Source of the DNA: Isoetes taiwanensis
Lineage: Eukaryota; Streptophyta; Lycopodiopsida; Isoetales; Isoetaceae
NCBI GenBank assembly: GCA_021234155.1
Contig: JAJEKV010000226.1
Location: 372,001 to 436,000 of the forward strand
Direction of reading: 5' to 3'
Length of the DNA: 64,000 bases
This document shows, piece after piece, positions 23,784-34,467 of this stretch. A program made the translations under genes and the position numbers. How positions within the stretch are numbered: the first letter of the stretch is position 1; each line of letters opens with the position of its first letter. The notes beneath the pieces are model-generated. The model saw only the letters and a list, made by a program, of their open reading frames with translations. It made no database searches and was not told the origin of the DNA.

Positions 23784-24248
23784 TCACATAGTCGAGCTAA
23801 GGGACGTGGAAGATGCAGATGTTGGAGAGACTGGAATGTCACACATAAGACTAGATAGTGCATGGGCGGATGAACTAGCTAGGGGGGTCATGGAAGGTGG
23901 AGGGACATACGATGATATAGGAAGGGATGGTGGTCTAGAAGGGAAGTGAGGAAGGGAGGCGCGACTAAGGGTGAATGGTAAGATCGAAGGACAGGACCGT
24001 GGACCTGCTAGGGGGGCCATGTAAGGTGAAGGGACATGTGAAGACGTGGCATAATGTGGTGGTCTAGGAGGAAAGTCAGGAAGGGAGGTGGTACGAAGGG
24101 TGAATGGTAGAATGGGAATATGGGAAGTGGGCAATGAAGGGGCCTCGACCTCAATGGGTAGTGTCCCGATGTAGAGGTCTACATCAACAGAGGTAGGTGT
24201 CTCAAACCCTATCCCTACATGTGACGCAAGATCCATTGTGGCTCCCAT
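23784..24248 (-). CDS. Hypothetical proline/serine-rich open frame, probably part of a decayed gene
   Basis: A 154-codon frame opens with ATG (MGATMDLASHVGIGFETPT). Its middle and C-terminal parts are low in complexity, with repeated blocks such as SLPDFPPRPPHYATSSHVP and SLPHFPSRPPSLPISSYVPP, that is, an internal duplication of about 40 residues rich in P and S. No domain is recognised. It continues the direction of the frame at 24,432-24,890, and between the two a coding-like acidic stretch (EEAEARFCETQSRLLARDG) is readable with stops. I take all three as one broken gene or transposon gene. Confidence 0.35.
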   Translation of the reverse strand: MGATMDLASHVGIGFETPTSVDVDLYIGTLPIEVEAPSLPTSHIPILPFTLRTTSLPDFPPRPPHYATSSHVPSPYMAPLAGPRSCPSILPFTLSRASLPHFPSRPPSLPISSYVPPPSMTPLASSSAHALSSLMCDIPVSPTSASSTSLSSTM

Positions 24249-24431
24249 ATCAATCCCACCAAGCTCACCTACTGCAATGACTGCTGCTCCAACTACTAGT
24301 CCATCCCTTCCATGTCATCCTCACCCTGCACTGCATGTCTCTCATCTGGAGCCTCTCCCTCCTCTGCATCCATATGGCCATCGCGGGCCAAGAGCCTACT
24401 CTGTGTCTCACAAAAACGGGCCTCTGCTTCT

Positions 24432-24890
24432 TCATCTCGTATCTACATCAAAGTCTGAATACGATCTGCTACCTATTGTGCCCCCAGTGGGTATCTCACG
24501 AGCTAACTCTTGAGGGAGAGTACACCTCGTGTACCTCTCCCACTCGACCACCACTGTCTCTGCTGCCGGTCTAGCCACTGTAATGAGTATCCTGGCGGTA
24601 GACAGAAACTCTGGCCTAGCACACTTCACCTGTCCACGAGCTCGGCTCCTCTCCCTCTCCCTCTCCCGTATGGCCTCATCCTCAAGATCAATTGGCCGTG
24701 TTCTGCGCGCGCCTGGCCGTCGAGCAATCCAAGGTACCTCAGGATGCTTGTTATTTTGGTGCTTCTGTGCACCATTCAACAACAAGCCCATATAACCCTC
24801 TCCACGGTCGAGGGTGTGTGAACAACCCTCATAAACACAAAACCACCTATCCTCTGATCTAGGTGGCAACCCAGGGATGGTTGTCAACAT
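24432..24890 (-). CDS. Hypothetical protein, 152-codon open frame
   Basis: The first ATG in the frame is at 24,890. The frame stays open for 46 more codons upstream without an ATG, which would fit an exon edge. Visible features are a cysteine/tryptophan segment (DRWFCVYEGCSHTLDRGEGY), a basic/acidic stretch (DEAIRERERERSRARGQ) and a C-terminal part ending DFDVDTR. I do not recognise the family. The frame appears to continue through stops toward 24,250 in another phase, so it is likely a fragment of a decayed gene, possibly carried by the neighbouring transposon. Confidence 0.35.
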   Translation of the reverse strand: MLTTIPGLPPRSEDRWFCVYEGCSHTLDRGEGYMGLLLNGAQKHQNNKHPEVPWIARRPGARRTRPIDLEDEAIRERERERSRARGQVKCARPEFLSTARILITVARPAAETVVVEWERYTRCTLPQELAREIPTGGTIGSRSYSDFDVDTR

Positions 24891-24995
24891 CCGTCTGATC
24901 CTCCAACACCCATGGATCACATCCCTAAACCGGTAAACTTGAACCCTAAGTCTATATGCACCCAGAAACTTTACCACTAAAAAGATGCACGTAAC

Positions 24996-25017
24996 AAACC
25001 CTAAAACCCTAACCCTT
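24996..25017 (-). promoter_or_regulatory. Telomere-like (telo-box) motif
   Basis: The plus strand carries AAACCCTAAAACCCTAACCC, two to three copies of the plant telomere-type motif. AAACCCTA is also a known plant promoter element (telo-box) in genes for translation and growth. It lies just upstream of the minus-strand open frame at 24,432-24,890. It is too short to be an interstitial telomere tract. Confidence 0.4.
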
Positions 25018-25029
25018 AAACTAAGCAAT

Positions 25030-25980
25030 GGATCTAGTTAATCTATATAGAGAGAACTCACCCCTTCATGTGCGCCATCCCCATGTATATTATCTAAGGT
25101 AAGATGTAAGGAAAAAGAAGCACTAATATTGTTGAGTACTAATTACTAAAAGAAAGGGCACAATGAAAGCTTAAAATCAACCCTAACGAAATTCGCATTT
25201 CTATGATCACCACATCAATGCATAAAACTATTTCTTTCTATTATTCATTCGTTTCAATGAATTTTAATGTTTTTTAATAGTCTCGAACATGGTACAATAG
25301 CACACACATAGCACACAATAGTGCACAATAAAAAGAAATTGAAACAAAATGCACTAACCATTGATACAAAATCATATGAAACCCTATTTATTTGGGATTT
25401 AAAAAAATACTATAGCAAGGCATATCAGCTTGTCTTATTCACAAAATGCCAAGAACATAGGAATTCTTTTACAATATAACCTTGGGGAGGTTTCTCAAAA
25501 AGTTCCTAAAAGCAAAACAAATTCAATCGCATTCCAATTCAAACCAGTATCGAAAATTTTGAAAATTTTATATAAATTCATTATTAAAAAGGAGTAGTAC
25601 AGAGAGCTCTTTTGCCAAGACGAGCTTGTGAGAATACATATCTCAATGCAAACTATGTTTTGAAGAAATAATACTGAGCCAGCTTCCTGATATCGAAGTT
25701 GAGAATCTCCTTGTGTAGGCTTACCTGACATCACGCTATTTGTGGCAAATATATAATTCTTCGATTCTTCTTTGTCAATTTTCCTTGCGATCCGAAATCT
25801 TGTGCTGGAATCTTTGGAATGGAAACCTCCCCTCGGGTTCAGATTTTCCCTTCCGCTGGGCTTTAGATTTCCACTGGTTCAAGTGTTAAACATGCCAAAA
25901 TTTGCAAATTTAGGTATGAAAAATTTAGATATGTAAATTTAGATCTGAAAAAATATTTAGAAGAAAGCGCTGGTCCATTT
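25030..25980. other. AT-rich non-coding stretch
   Basis: I see no gene or clear repeat here, only short open frames. Near 25,820 the phrase GGAAACCTCCCC resembles the arms of the foldback at 27,305, and may be a scrap of the same repeat. Confidence 0.4.
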
Positions 25981-25984
25981 GCTC

Positions 25985-26340
25985 AGGTAACAGCCATAGA
26001 TACCATGCTACAGATAGGCAAGGCCATGTCCTATCTACATAAGCAAGGGATTATTCATGGAAATCTTGCTTCATCAAAGATGAAAGTGGATGTGTACTCG
26101 TTTGGGATTATATGTGCAGAGATTCTGACTGGTAAAAAATTAGAATTCAAAATTGCAGAGCGAGGTAAAAGCGTGATCTACCAGTATCCAGATGCCCCAA
26201 AGATCTTCAAGATCTGATTCACCGTTGTTGCCAAAGGATGCCTAATAAGCGACCAGATTTCTCGAAAATCTGCCAGGAATTGTGTGAAGTTAAAAGGGAT
26301 ATTTATTTTAAACCCCCTATCTATGCTAATATTGCAAGTA
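25985..26340 (+). pseudogene. Truncated protein kinase pseudogene (subdomains VI, IX-XI)
   Basis: The segment translates in pieces to tyrosine-kinase-like (RLK/Raf-type) motifs. MLQIGKAMSYLHKQGIIHGN corresponds to subdomain VI, with HGN in place of the catalytic HRD. It jumps directly to KMKVDVYSFGIICAEILTGK (subdomain IX), so the catalytic loop end and the DFG magnesium-binding segment, about 35 residues, are deleted. After a frameshift, DAPKDLQDLIHRCCQRMPNK and RPDFSKICQEL give subdomain XI with its conserved RP. An ATP-binding lobe is not visible. The loss of HRD and DFG and the frameshift rule out kinase activity. Confidence 0.8.
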
Positions 26341-26710
26341 GCGACGACAATAGCTAGCAGTGGTTATAAATAACGTATCATAACCTCTCCAGTGATATCA
26401 TAACCTCTCCAGTGATGGATTTTGAAGCTTTAGGCTTGATTCCGTGAAGGATTTAACCGATCGAAGTGGAAATCGTGGCAGTTTGCGGAATTTTTACGCC
26501 CGTGGCTTGTCATCACGAGGAATTGGCGTACCTTTCTGTATATAGAATTACCTTGGCGGAAGCAAGGGCCTTCAACGGGATAATGGGCGATTGAAATTTT
26601 ACAGAAATCTGCCAGGAATTGTGTGAACTTAAAAGGAATATTTTATTCTAAACCCACTATCTATACCTAATATTACAAGCAGCGACGACGATAGCAGTGG
26701 TTATGAATAA
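26268..26710 (+). repeat. Duplicated kinase 3' tail, two copies 338 bp apart
   Basis: AATCTGCCAGGAATTGTGTG begins a segment of about 100 bp at 26,268 and again near 26,606. Both copies run through AAACCC(C/A)CTATCTAT and AGCGACGAC to a GTTAT(A/G)AATAAC tail, with scattered differences. The second copy lacks the kinase motifs before it. A 21-bp tandem repeat (CATAACCTCTCCAGTGAT) sits between the copies near 26,380. Confidence 0.85.
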
Positions 26711-27304
26711 CAGTAGCAGTACAGGCAGTAGCAGCGACACACTAGTAGTAGAGATCATTCTAGCAGCAACGGAGATGAAATTTTATATCGCCCCAGCAGC
26801 AGCGGCAGATGTCAGCTGATATCAAACGATTGATTGACCTGGCCACTGTTTTGATTACGGGTTACAGGTTACACAAAGTCCGGCTTTGCAGGCCATGAAA
26901 TCCGGGTTCTATTTCCATAAGATGTATCCACAAAATTGCTGATAATACGGAGTTACAGGTTACAGAAAAATATCCATGGTTACAGAAGAATACCAGGCTG
27001 AAGGGTTTGATCATCACGGTTTCTCTTGCCGCTTGCTTCAGAGCTCAAAATACAACTATCTGCTATGCAAAAACGCAAAAATTAGATCATCATCCAACAT
27101 GCAAAACTCCAAAACCGATTTGCTTACCCCAGAATCGAGAATCAACGCTTCGCATCAACAGTTTACAGAAAACGAACTTGAAAAGCTCCAAATAGAAATT
27201 CCTGTACGAAATCAGTGAAAGGGCAATCTAATTTTGCCGTCGATCTTAAATTCTTTGCATTTATGAGGAGTGGATCTCTCCGCTCAAAAAATTCCTCTCC
27301 AGAT
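26711..27304. other. Non-coding stretch
   Basis: The stretch is rich in AGCAG/AGTAG triplets near 26,710-26,810, with two short overlapping open frames near 27,000-27,200 that show no domain. I see no gene. Confidence 0.35.
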
Positions 27305-27396
27305 GGAAATCTCCCCAGTTTTCCCATATGGAAACGTCCCCAAGCTTCCATGGAAAGTTGGGGAGGTTTCCATATGGGAAAATTGGGGAGGTTTCC
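27305..27396. repeat. Foldback (inverted repeat) of ~45-bp arms
   Basis: The left arm (27,305-27,349) begins GGAAATCTCCCCAGTTTTCC and the right arm (27,352-27,396) is nearly its reverse complement, ending GGGGAGGTTTCC. About 40 of 45 positions pair by eye with almost no loop. Each arm contains CCATATGG, itself a palindrome. It would form a long hairpin in DNA or RNA and could be a MITE-like element or a small-RNA precursor. Confidence 0.85.
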
Positions 27397-27439
27397 ATTC
27401 TTGGGAGTCTAACCAATTCGGGCGCAGATAATTTGATCG

Positions 27440-27885
27440 CTCCTTAACTGTTCTCCGAAAATTGAAATACAGCATTAAATTCAAAATGATTTGTGTCTGA
27501 AATAATTGTCAGGTCTTAATTTAAAATTTCCAAAGAAGAAAAAACAATTTTTACCTCATTTTTTAAGGGTCCTTCATGTCTATTGAATCTTAACAACTAT
27601 AACTTACGGATTAATCGAGCTCTTCTTCTTGAATAGGAGCCTCTCCATACGGAGTAGCTTAGGAACTCGGCTGTGTTTGTTACAGGTAGATTATGTTGGC
27701 CTCTTCTTATTTTATAGTGCAAATCCTTTGTTACTTAATAGAAAAAACTTCCTTGTTCGTCCATTTTCCAGATCAAAATGTGATGACGATGGGGGATAAA
27801 AAATTTCATGGCTTCATGCCCAGTTTATGGTCTAAATTTTCCTTTTGGGGAATCAATCCCTTTTTTCTTATATTTTTTTTCGGAG
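27440..27885. repeat. Dispersed duplicate of the homeobox gene 5' flank (copy 1)
   Basis: About 430 bp match 51,853-52,290 nearly base for base in the same orientation. They include TGTGTCTGAAATAATTGTCA, ATCGAGCTCTTCTTCTTGAA and ATGACGATGGGGGATAAAAA. Similarity stops near 27,880. In the other copy this segment sits directly upstream of a TALE homeobox reading frame. Here nothing homeobox-like follows. Confidence 0.92.
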
Positions 27886-29900
27886 TAGTATTGTTAACCA
27901 CCATAATTTTTTTGTCTGTTCATTTTCCATGATAGCTAAAGTTAGTATACATACTCTACTGTAGACGAATGTTTATTAAAAAAAATGAGGTAGCATGCAA
28001 CTTATTAAAGATCACCTTTAATAGACCCATGCCTAGGCCCTCCTGTAGCTTAACCTAAACTTCCAAGACTTGCCGATTTCCAAGATGAAGAAACCATCCA
28101 AAAGGATCCAAGACTTGTTGATCTCCAGGATCGAATTATCCTGCACAAGGTATTCTGCCGATATAGAGATCAAAACAATACTTCAAATCTAGACAGATAA
28201 TGGTCTAGACACAGATCTTACCTTCAAATGCAAATATCTATACCCGTCAGTTTTCTCTAAATTCGGAATCCAGGAAGAAACGCATATGCCATCCATGCCG
28301 GATAAATATGGCTGCATGCTTGCTCTATCGGCATACCAAGGATAAGTCATCCAGATAAGGAATCCATGAAAAATGGAGGGATCTTGGATAACTATCAGCC
28401 CTAGAAATGTTAATTCCGAAATCATAGTGCAATCCAAATGCCCACCTTTTGGAGAACGGGAAGTTTTACCGGGTGAGAAAAAGCTCCCACAACCTTAGAA
28501 AAATCAGCGTAGAAAAAAATCTAAAAAAAATTTCACTTGACGGGAAAACCAAATTTAAAAAATAGATATGTTGCTAGTTACTAGAATAACTAGACAAACA
28601 ATTTTTTAAAGCAAGCCTACAAACCTCAACAAAATAGGTACTGGAAGTTAGAAATCCTGGAGTAGCTGAGAGCCAGATCATTGCTGAAACCCATCGCAAG
28701 TAGGCAATGAAAAACAATTGCATATGTGGGAAAGCAAAACGGTTGGCACATACCCAGCAAAAGTATGGTGCTAATCATAACTAACTTTATTACATTGGCT
28801 CATGCCAATTTTCCAGTTTGAACAATCGCGACATGGCTCGACCTGCAACAGGTGTGACAAGGAAAATGATGACCACAATAAGCTTAGGCCTAGTCATGAG
28901 GAATATCCGAGTATACTCTAGCATATACCCAGAATATCCCACGATCCCACATAAGCAAGGGCTTGCCCTTAGGTGCAACCCAAACCCAAGAAGGTATTAA
29001 TTAAGGGATTAATATTTAATATGAGGCACAAGAAAAAGGTGATGCGCACGAGGGGTTGCCCTCTGGTGGCGCGGAAGTGTGTTTTCATGGTTTCTATTTC
29101 GTTGTTTCTGTCGGCTCTTTTTTGTGTGAACACAGGTATCTTTTTCTTAGGCCAGGACTTTTGTTAACAAAGCTGTGCAGGTCAATTTATAGAACCGAGG
29201 GAGGAAAAAATTATACTTCAGGTAATTTACATACATGATATTGTGTAACGAATAACTCTTTGATTTACAGATACTTGAGATATAGAACAGGCACAATGAA
29301 CAAAGTGTTGCACTATGATTTAAGATACGTAAAAGTAGGTTAAGACAAATTTAGGCATTGGTGTTGTTATTAGTTTTTGCGCAGCATTCTTGCATTTCTC
29401 ACATTCTTGAATTTTACCTCACAATGACAATGCTATTGGCTATTTGGTTGGTAATGTTAGCATATGTCGGATTATCTCCCCTAAATTTATCAAACAAACC
29501 TGACACAAATTGCACAAGCAAAATTGTGGGATACACATGAAAAGCACTAAATGCAAGCCGTCTGCAATTGTTAACACAACAAACAATCAATACTTCCAAC
29601 ACAAATGCTATACGTTAAATCATTTATGCAACGGATAATATTCCTTCAGTACAGATAAATTTCTCCCCATTATTATGTTCGCGGGACATGTTAAGTAAGA
29701 CAATATACTAGAGATGTTTAAGAAATAAAAAATTGAATAAGCATGTCTGAGTTTCTTATGCCATTTCTTCATCACAAAAACAAGGTGCTTTTGCACAGGG
29801 AAAGTTTTTATAAATAGGTGGGTTTTGATGAAGATTGTGAAAAACATGGGAGAGCCCACTTCTTCTTTTTGTCAGATCAAGGAAGAAAAGAGATGGATTG
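27886..29900. other. Non-coding stretch with one dispersed ~70-bp repeat
   Basis: Only short open frames without recognisable domains occur. Near 28,905-28,985 lies one of three dispersed copies of the CATATACC/CACATAAGCAAGGG repeat described separately. The rest is AT-rich and unassigned. Confidence 0.4.
28905..28985 (+). repeat. Dispersed ~70-bp repeat, copy A
   Basis: CTAGCATATACCCAGAATAT is followed by CCCACATAAGCAAGGGCTTG and a CAACCCAA tail. The same order of blocks recurs near 30,205 and 50,625. The CATATACC...GGATATGCC part forms an imperfect palindrome, clearest in copy C. Confidence 0.7.
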
Positions 29901-29916
29901 CAGCATTATCAGGGGG

Positions 29917-30011
29917 CAGCCATAGCCATAGCCATAGCCATAGCGTGGCGTAGCGTAGCAGTAGCCATAGCCGTGGCGTAGTCTTAGCCGTAGCCATAGC
30001 CATAGCCATAG
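29917..30011. repeat. Hexanucleotide minisatellite (AGCCAT)n with variants
   Basis: Runs of AGCCAT, interrupted by AGCGTGGCGT, AGCAGT and AGCCGT variants, fill about 95 bp. Read on the minus strand they give a meaningless alternating peptide, so I do not call a gene. Confidence 0.95.
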
Positions 30012-30204
30012 CTCTGATATGGGACTTCGGAAAGGGAAGAGGGAGGGGGGGGGAGGGTATGTCGGAAGAAAACAGCGGGAGGAAGAAGAGGAATAGAAGA
30101 GCTATGGAGTGCATCATGCCTAGCTCTGCCGTTTAGATGGTTTTGGGCGGCCGCCCATCAGCGAAGCGTGATAGTTCTGATCTCTGATGAGTTTTCGACA
30201 TATT

Positions 30205-30282
30205 TCGGGCATATGCTAGCATATACCAAGAATATGCCGAAAACCCCACATAAGCAAGGGGTTGCCTCTCTAGGGACAACAT
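30205..30282 (+). repeat. Dispersed ~70-bp repeat, copy B
   Basis: TGCTAGCATATACCAAGAAT is followed by ATGCCGAAAACCCCACATAA and GCAAGGGGTTGCC. It matches copies A and C in block order and orientation. Confidence 0.7.
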
Positions 30283-31600
30283 TCATTGCCATACCTATTG
30301 AGCAAAATCTGAAAGGCGCTAGTGAGAGGAGAGAGTATCTAGAACAGTATTTTCACTTTATTTTGTTGAACTCCGGTGATTGTTGTGGTCGATCAGAGGA
30401 AAGAACCTTGGTCGAAGATAAGTCCCGGTAGGGGTGCGAAGCAGAAATCCGATTATAGAGGCTGGTGGCAGTCCTTGAACAGGAACTTTTGAGGCGATGG
30501 ATTAGCTGCAATAGGGGTTTCGGCAGTGGCTGCAGGAGATGGATTAGATGTAATAGGGTTTTCGACCCGATTTGGGCTGCATGCCTGTTAAATTTGTACT
30601 ACATCACAATTACGGCGACCTTTGTAGTGTGCAGGCCTACCTTGACCTTATTTTTCCTTATCTTCATACCCGACATTCCAATCTGCTTGGAATTGGCCGA
30701 TCATCGATTCTTACGTGGCTAGTCTCCTATTCGTTTCCTTCTCCATCACTTTCAGCTTTAGATTTGCAATCCGTCCTCTTAGATTTAATGGGTCTTCCTT
30801 CTGGATTTGGTCTTCTTTAATCATTCCATGGCCTTCTATATGTACCAAGTATCAGAGCCCATTAATCCACCATTTTCCTCCGTTTCATGGGTCTTCCTTT
30901 ACCTTTGGCAGTGATTTGTGCATCTCCAGCTCTGTCTTCCCCACAATACCAGATTTCTTCACCTCTTTCCACTCTTGATCTCAGCAAATATTTTGTGATA
31001 ATCTTTGCTTCAAACGAAGTTAGCTGTGGGTGGGTTGAGAGCCAGTCCTCTGAGTTGTGGTGCATGCTGGTAGATGAGCACATATTTCAGTTTGTATTTC
31101 CACGAGGTGTCTGCGATCTTCCATCTCCTTAGACCATCGAGCCCGACCCACGAATTTAAGATTGCTTATCTTGGTGAAGATCGCCCAGTTACATCTCTAT
31201 TCTCAGTTTTTTTCCACTCCTTGGGTGAAATGGTTTCTCTGGAAGTATATCATGTCTAGTGAAATCTTTGAATGGAAGCCCATATCTCCATCTCCAACAA
31301 CTCGGTCCTCATCTGTCCAAATCCGTCTCGCCCGTCCCTTAGCGAGATCGAGTTTATTTTTGTTCAATGATCTTAACTAATGGTATCTACTTATGGTGGG
31401 GATGGATTGAGGGCCCAGTTGACGAACTTTGGTCTACTTTAGTTGATAACAGGTCACTTTTCTCAGATCAATTTCACTGCCTAGGGGGATTGCTTATTCA
31501 AGGAGATCCTGCTTTTGTTAGACGTACAATTAGACTTTTTTTACGACCCATGATCCACGCTGCTCAAGCTTTTGTTGTCAGACCGGCCTGGCTAGGTAGT
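30283..31600. other. Likely 5' part of the LINE or its flank
   Basis: Several plus-strand open frames of 60-90 codons occur with stops between them. Two stretches, near 31,024 (GWVESQSSELWCMLVDE) and near 31,398 (GWIEGPVDELWSTLVDN), look similar to each other, hinting at an internal duplication. No domain is recognised. It leads directly into the LINE ORF1 frame. Confidence 0.35.
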
Positions 31601-31626
31601 GATTATTGGTTAGAGCTCTACTAAAG

Positions 31627-33159
31627 ATGAGTGAGCAACACTGTGCTGAAGCAAGGCCAAAGGTTATCCCATGTATGTCAGATCTCGAGGATCCTCCCTC
31701 TGATCCTAGAGATGATTGTGTCTCCTTGGCGCATTCTGAGGTAGCTGATTGTATCCGTCGTTTAGACAAACTTGGTCTTATTGGTAAAATCATCAGGGGA
31801 GATCCAAATCTTGGGGAGATCACAAAGGTGTTGGAAAGAGTCTGTAGAGCCAAAATTCCACCTAGACTGCATTGGCTTGGAAATCTTTACTTCATTGTTA
31901 CTATTACTCTGAGAGAGTGAAGCTAACATTCTCTTCAAAAGGCATAGTCTCATCACTCAATGGCGGTTCCTCCTTCAAAGGTGGCGAGAAGACTTTGACC
32001 CCTTCAATCGGATGGGTTTACTACCCATGCAGGTCTCTCTTAGCTGCCCTCGTTAGAATCTTTGAATGAGGAAAAAGCATTCAAGTCCATTGCGGCCGTT
32101 GGGTGAGTTTATTTCAATGGGTAGCAATAGCAATGAGGCTCCAAAGATTTGCATTTCCATGGATATCTTGAAGCCCATTCGGATCACATTCCTTCAAAGG
32201 TTACAAGGATAAAAGCTATTGTTCAATCTAGTTACCTCGGGCTGCCTCCTCCTTGTCTTATGTGTGGTGCAATAGTCCATGCATCGCCCTTTGTACCACT
32301 CGGGGAACAAACCAAACAAGCGGTGACAAGTAAAGGGGAAGGAAGCAAGCGAGGATGATGGTTATACATTGGTATCTAGATATGGCGAGGAGGTAAGGGA
32401 AAAAGGTTTCTCTAATCTTCTTGGAGGCGAGGTAGTTACAATCTCTCTATCTGAAGCCACGGCCCAAATTTTCATGTTGGAGAAAGTTTGAGCTCTAGAA
32501 ACGACACAAAACAGTCCAATGATGGAAATAATCTAAGTTGTTTGGGGCATGGTTCATTGGCAACGAGAGGATAGTAACAAATCCTTGAGAAAGGGACTAG
32601 AGCAAGAAGATGTGATCATGGTGAGAATCGAGACCAATCAACTCAATCTTTGGCCTTGATTCCCACGGATGGTCGGATGTGGACCCTTTTACTAGCGAGG
32701 AGCGGCATGTGTCCCATCCATCCTTGAGACCAGCCACATTGCATTGGCCGTCCAAAAGGAGGCTTGACCCCTGCTGAGGTGGACTCCACCATTGTTGAGG
32801 TAGACTCCTGCCATGCAAAGGAAAAGCGGCAAAGCGGGCCTACAAAGGGGAGCGGACCCTGCCAAGCAAAGGAGAACAACGATTTGGGAAGTCTTGCAGC
32901 TCTGGAAACTGATAATGGCAGCCGTGCAGTCTCAATTGCTGCTGTCACGTGGAACTCGAAGGCAGCAATCCAGGTAGTTGAAGCAGTTGAAGCGGATCAA
33001 GCAGTTCAAGCGGTTCATGCGGTTCAAGCTGTAGAAGCTTTGCCAGATCAAGATCCACTGCAGGAAATCAGTGATCCGGAGGAGATCATTGAGACTAGTA
33101 CAGTAAAGAAAAGGAAGGGGAAGCTGCAAAAGAAGGTGTCTTTTGATCCAGTGTTGTAG
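31627..33159 (+). pseudogene. LINE ORF1 pseudogene (DUF4283-like, nucleic-acid binding)
   Basis: It starts at ATG 31,627 (MSEQHCAEARPK). The signature CIRRLDKLGLIGKIIRGDPN followed by LHWLGNLYFIVTIT is characteristic of plant LINE ORF1 proteins. After a frame change, QWRFLLQRWREDFDPFNRMG gives the following conserved 'W-FLL-RW--DFDP' segment. At 32,237-32,285, LPPPCLMCGAIVH is the start of a CCHC zinc knuckle whose last cysteine is lost through a shift. The C-terminal open frame (32,764-33,159) carries a QAVQAVHAVQAVEA low-complexity repeat and a basic end (KKRKGKLQKK). The protein would coat the LINE RNA. Confidence 0.75.
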
Positions 33160-33227
33160 CTAAGATACTTCATGAGCACTCTAAATTAGAAGGTGCTCGA
33201 AAGGGGAAAAGAGGCAGCGTAAAAAGG

Positions 33228-33704
33228 ATGCACCTCCTAGTACATATAGAGGGAATTATATCCCGTAAGCGAGTTTATATGGCTACAAGGGCTGAAGTGG
33301 GAGCCTTATCTCCTAAGCGAGGTAAGTTTTTTGACTCAATCTCCTGCTATTACTTATTTCTGTCTGCATTAGAAAGAACTATAAATAGTTGGCTGGTCTG
33401 GTATCTTGGTTGGAAGGCTACTCGGATGTGTTATCCTTCCAAATCCAAGGGAAGGGAAAGCAATAGAATAGATGGATTTGACAAAATCTTCACTTCTAGA
33501 GTGTCGGTAGCAAGAAATGAATGTGGCCGTAAGATCAGAAATACAGGATGGGTTAAGCAGAGAACGAAACTGGAAAAGAAGTTTGGTGAAAGTTATTTAA
33601 GTGAAAACAAGCAAAAGGTTAAAAAGAGGGTAGCTCGAGAAATGCTGAGTGAGAGGTTGACAAAGATTGTGGTGTTGGAAGGTTGTATTAATTCCCTGGC
33701 GTAA
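33228..33704 (+). CDS. Hypothetical open frame between LINE ORF1 and ORF2
   Basis: A 158-codon frame starts with ATG (MHLLVHIEGIISRKRVYMAT). The C-terminal half is strongly basic (KKRVAREMLSERLTKIVVLE). No family is recognised. It lies in a region that has no counterpart in the usual ORF1-ORF2 layout, so it may be LINE-specific cargo, a nested insertion or a chance frame. Confidence 0.3.
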   Translation: MHLLVHIEGIISRKRVYMATRAEVGALSPKRGKFFDSISCYYLFLSALERTINSWLVWYLGWKATRMCYPSKSKGRESNRIDGFDKIFTSRVSVARNECGRKIRNTGWVKQRTKLEKKFGESYLSENKQKVKKRVAREMLSERLTKIVVLEGCINSLA

Positions 33705-33951
33705 AAGTTGAATTGTAAATCAAAAAATCTTGAGACAAATTTTGAAATATGGTGTAGTAAACATGCTCTTTGCAAATTGGCAACAAAATGGGGAAAATAT
33801 TACTATGTTTTAGCATCAAAAGGTCCCAGGAAACCTTGTATCGCATATCCACCCATGCATGCACAAAGCATGCCATTTGAAAGGCAGTTATGGCTAAATT
33901 TATCTAAGTTTGCAATTAGAACCATGAATATAATAAAGGAAATACCCAAAA

Positions 33952-34467
33952 ATGGTCCATCTAAAGTTTGGCTATGTCATCTTGATGTTAAAATATGTCA
34001 AGGAGGCGAAACACAGAATAGCTAACTATGTCAAACAAAGAAAGCTGAAAAGGGCTAAGAAAAAGGGGGAATGGATCCTAAAGTGGGAATGGGAAAAGTG
34101 TAGAAGGATGATAAGGGTCTATAAAGTGGGGAAGAGGGTCCAGAAATGGAATAACGAGGGGGGATGGGTCGAAATGAGTGAAGTGGTCCTCCAAATAACA
34201 AGCATGAGGGTTCTTGGGAATCACATGGAATGTATGGTTGGAATGTTTGGCCTTTACCATTACTATAAATTTGTGATGATCACAATCACTATTGAAAATA
34301 ATCATTGCAAAAAAGGGTATGGGAACCTAACTTCATTACAAAAGATGATCTCGTCTTGGGTCCTTTGGTCCAATAGCTACAATCGGAGGATTGAGACCAA
34401 GTTACATCAAACCACTTTATATGAGAAGGGATTGGGGAGATTTTCCCTATGGGACTTGGAGGGTTAA
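33952..34467 (+). CDS. Hypothetical basic open frame
   Basis: A 171-codon frame starts with ATG (MVHLKFGYVILMLKYVKEAK). It has many lysine, arginine and tryptophan residues early on (KLKRAKKKGEWILKWEWEKC) and histidine/isoleucine-rich sequence later. It overlaps the start of the next frame. It is unrecognised and could be a chance frame in purine-rich DNA. Confidence 0.25.
   Translation: MVHLKFGYVILMLKYVKEAKHRIANYVKQRKLKRAKKKGEWILKWEWEKCRRMIRVYKVGKRVQKWNNEGGWVEMSEVVLQITSMRVLGNHMECMVGMFGLYHYYKFVMITITIENNHCKKGYGNLTSLQKMISSWVLWSNSYNRRIETKLHQTTLYEKGLGRFSLWDLEG

Noticed and set aside
24996-25017. Interstitial telomere
   Set aside because: Two to three motif copies only. A telo-box or chance is more likely.
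29872-30117. Minus-strand open frame over the AGCCAT repeat
   Set aside because: The peptide is the translation of a simple repeat (alternating M/A/L/W) with no other support.
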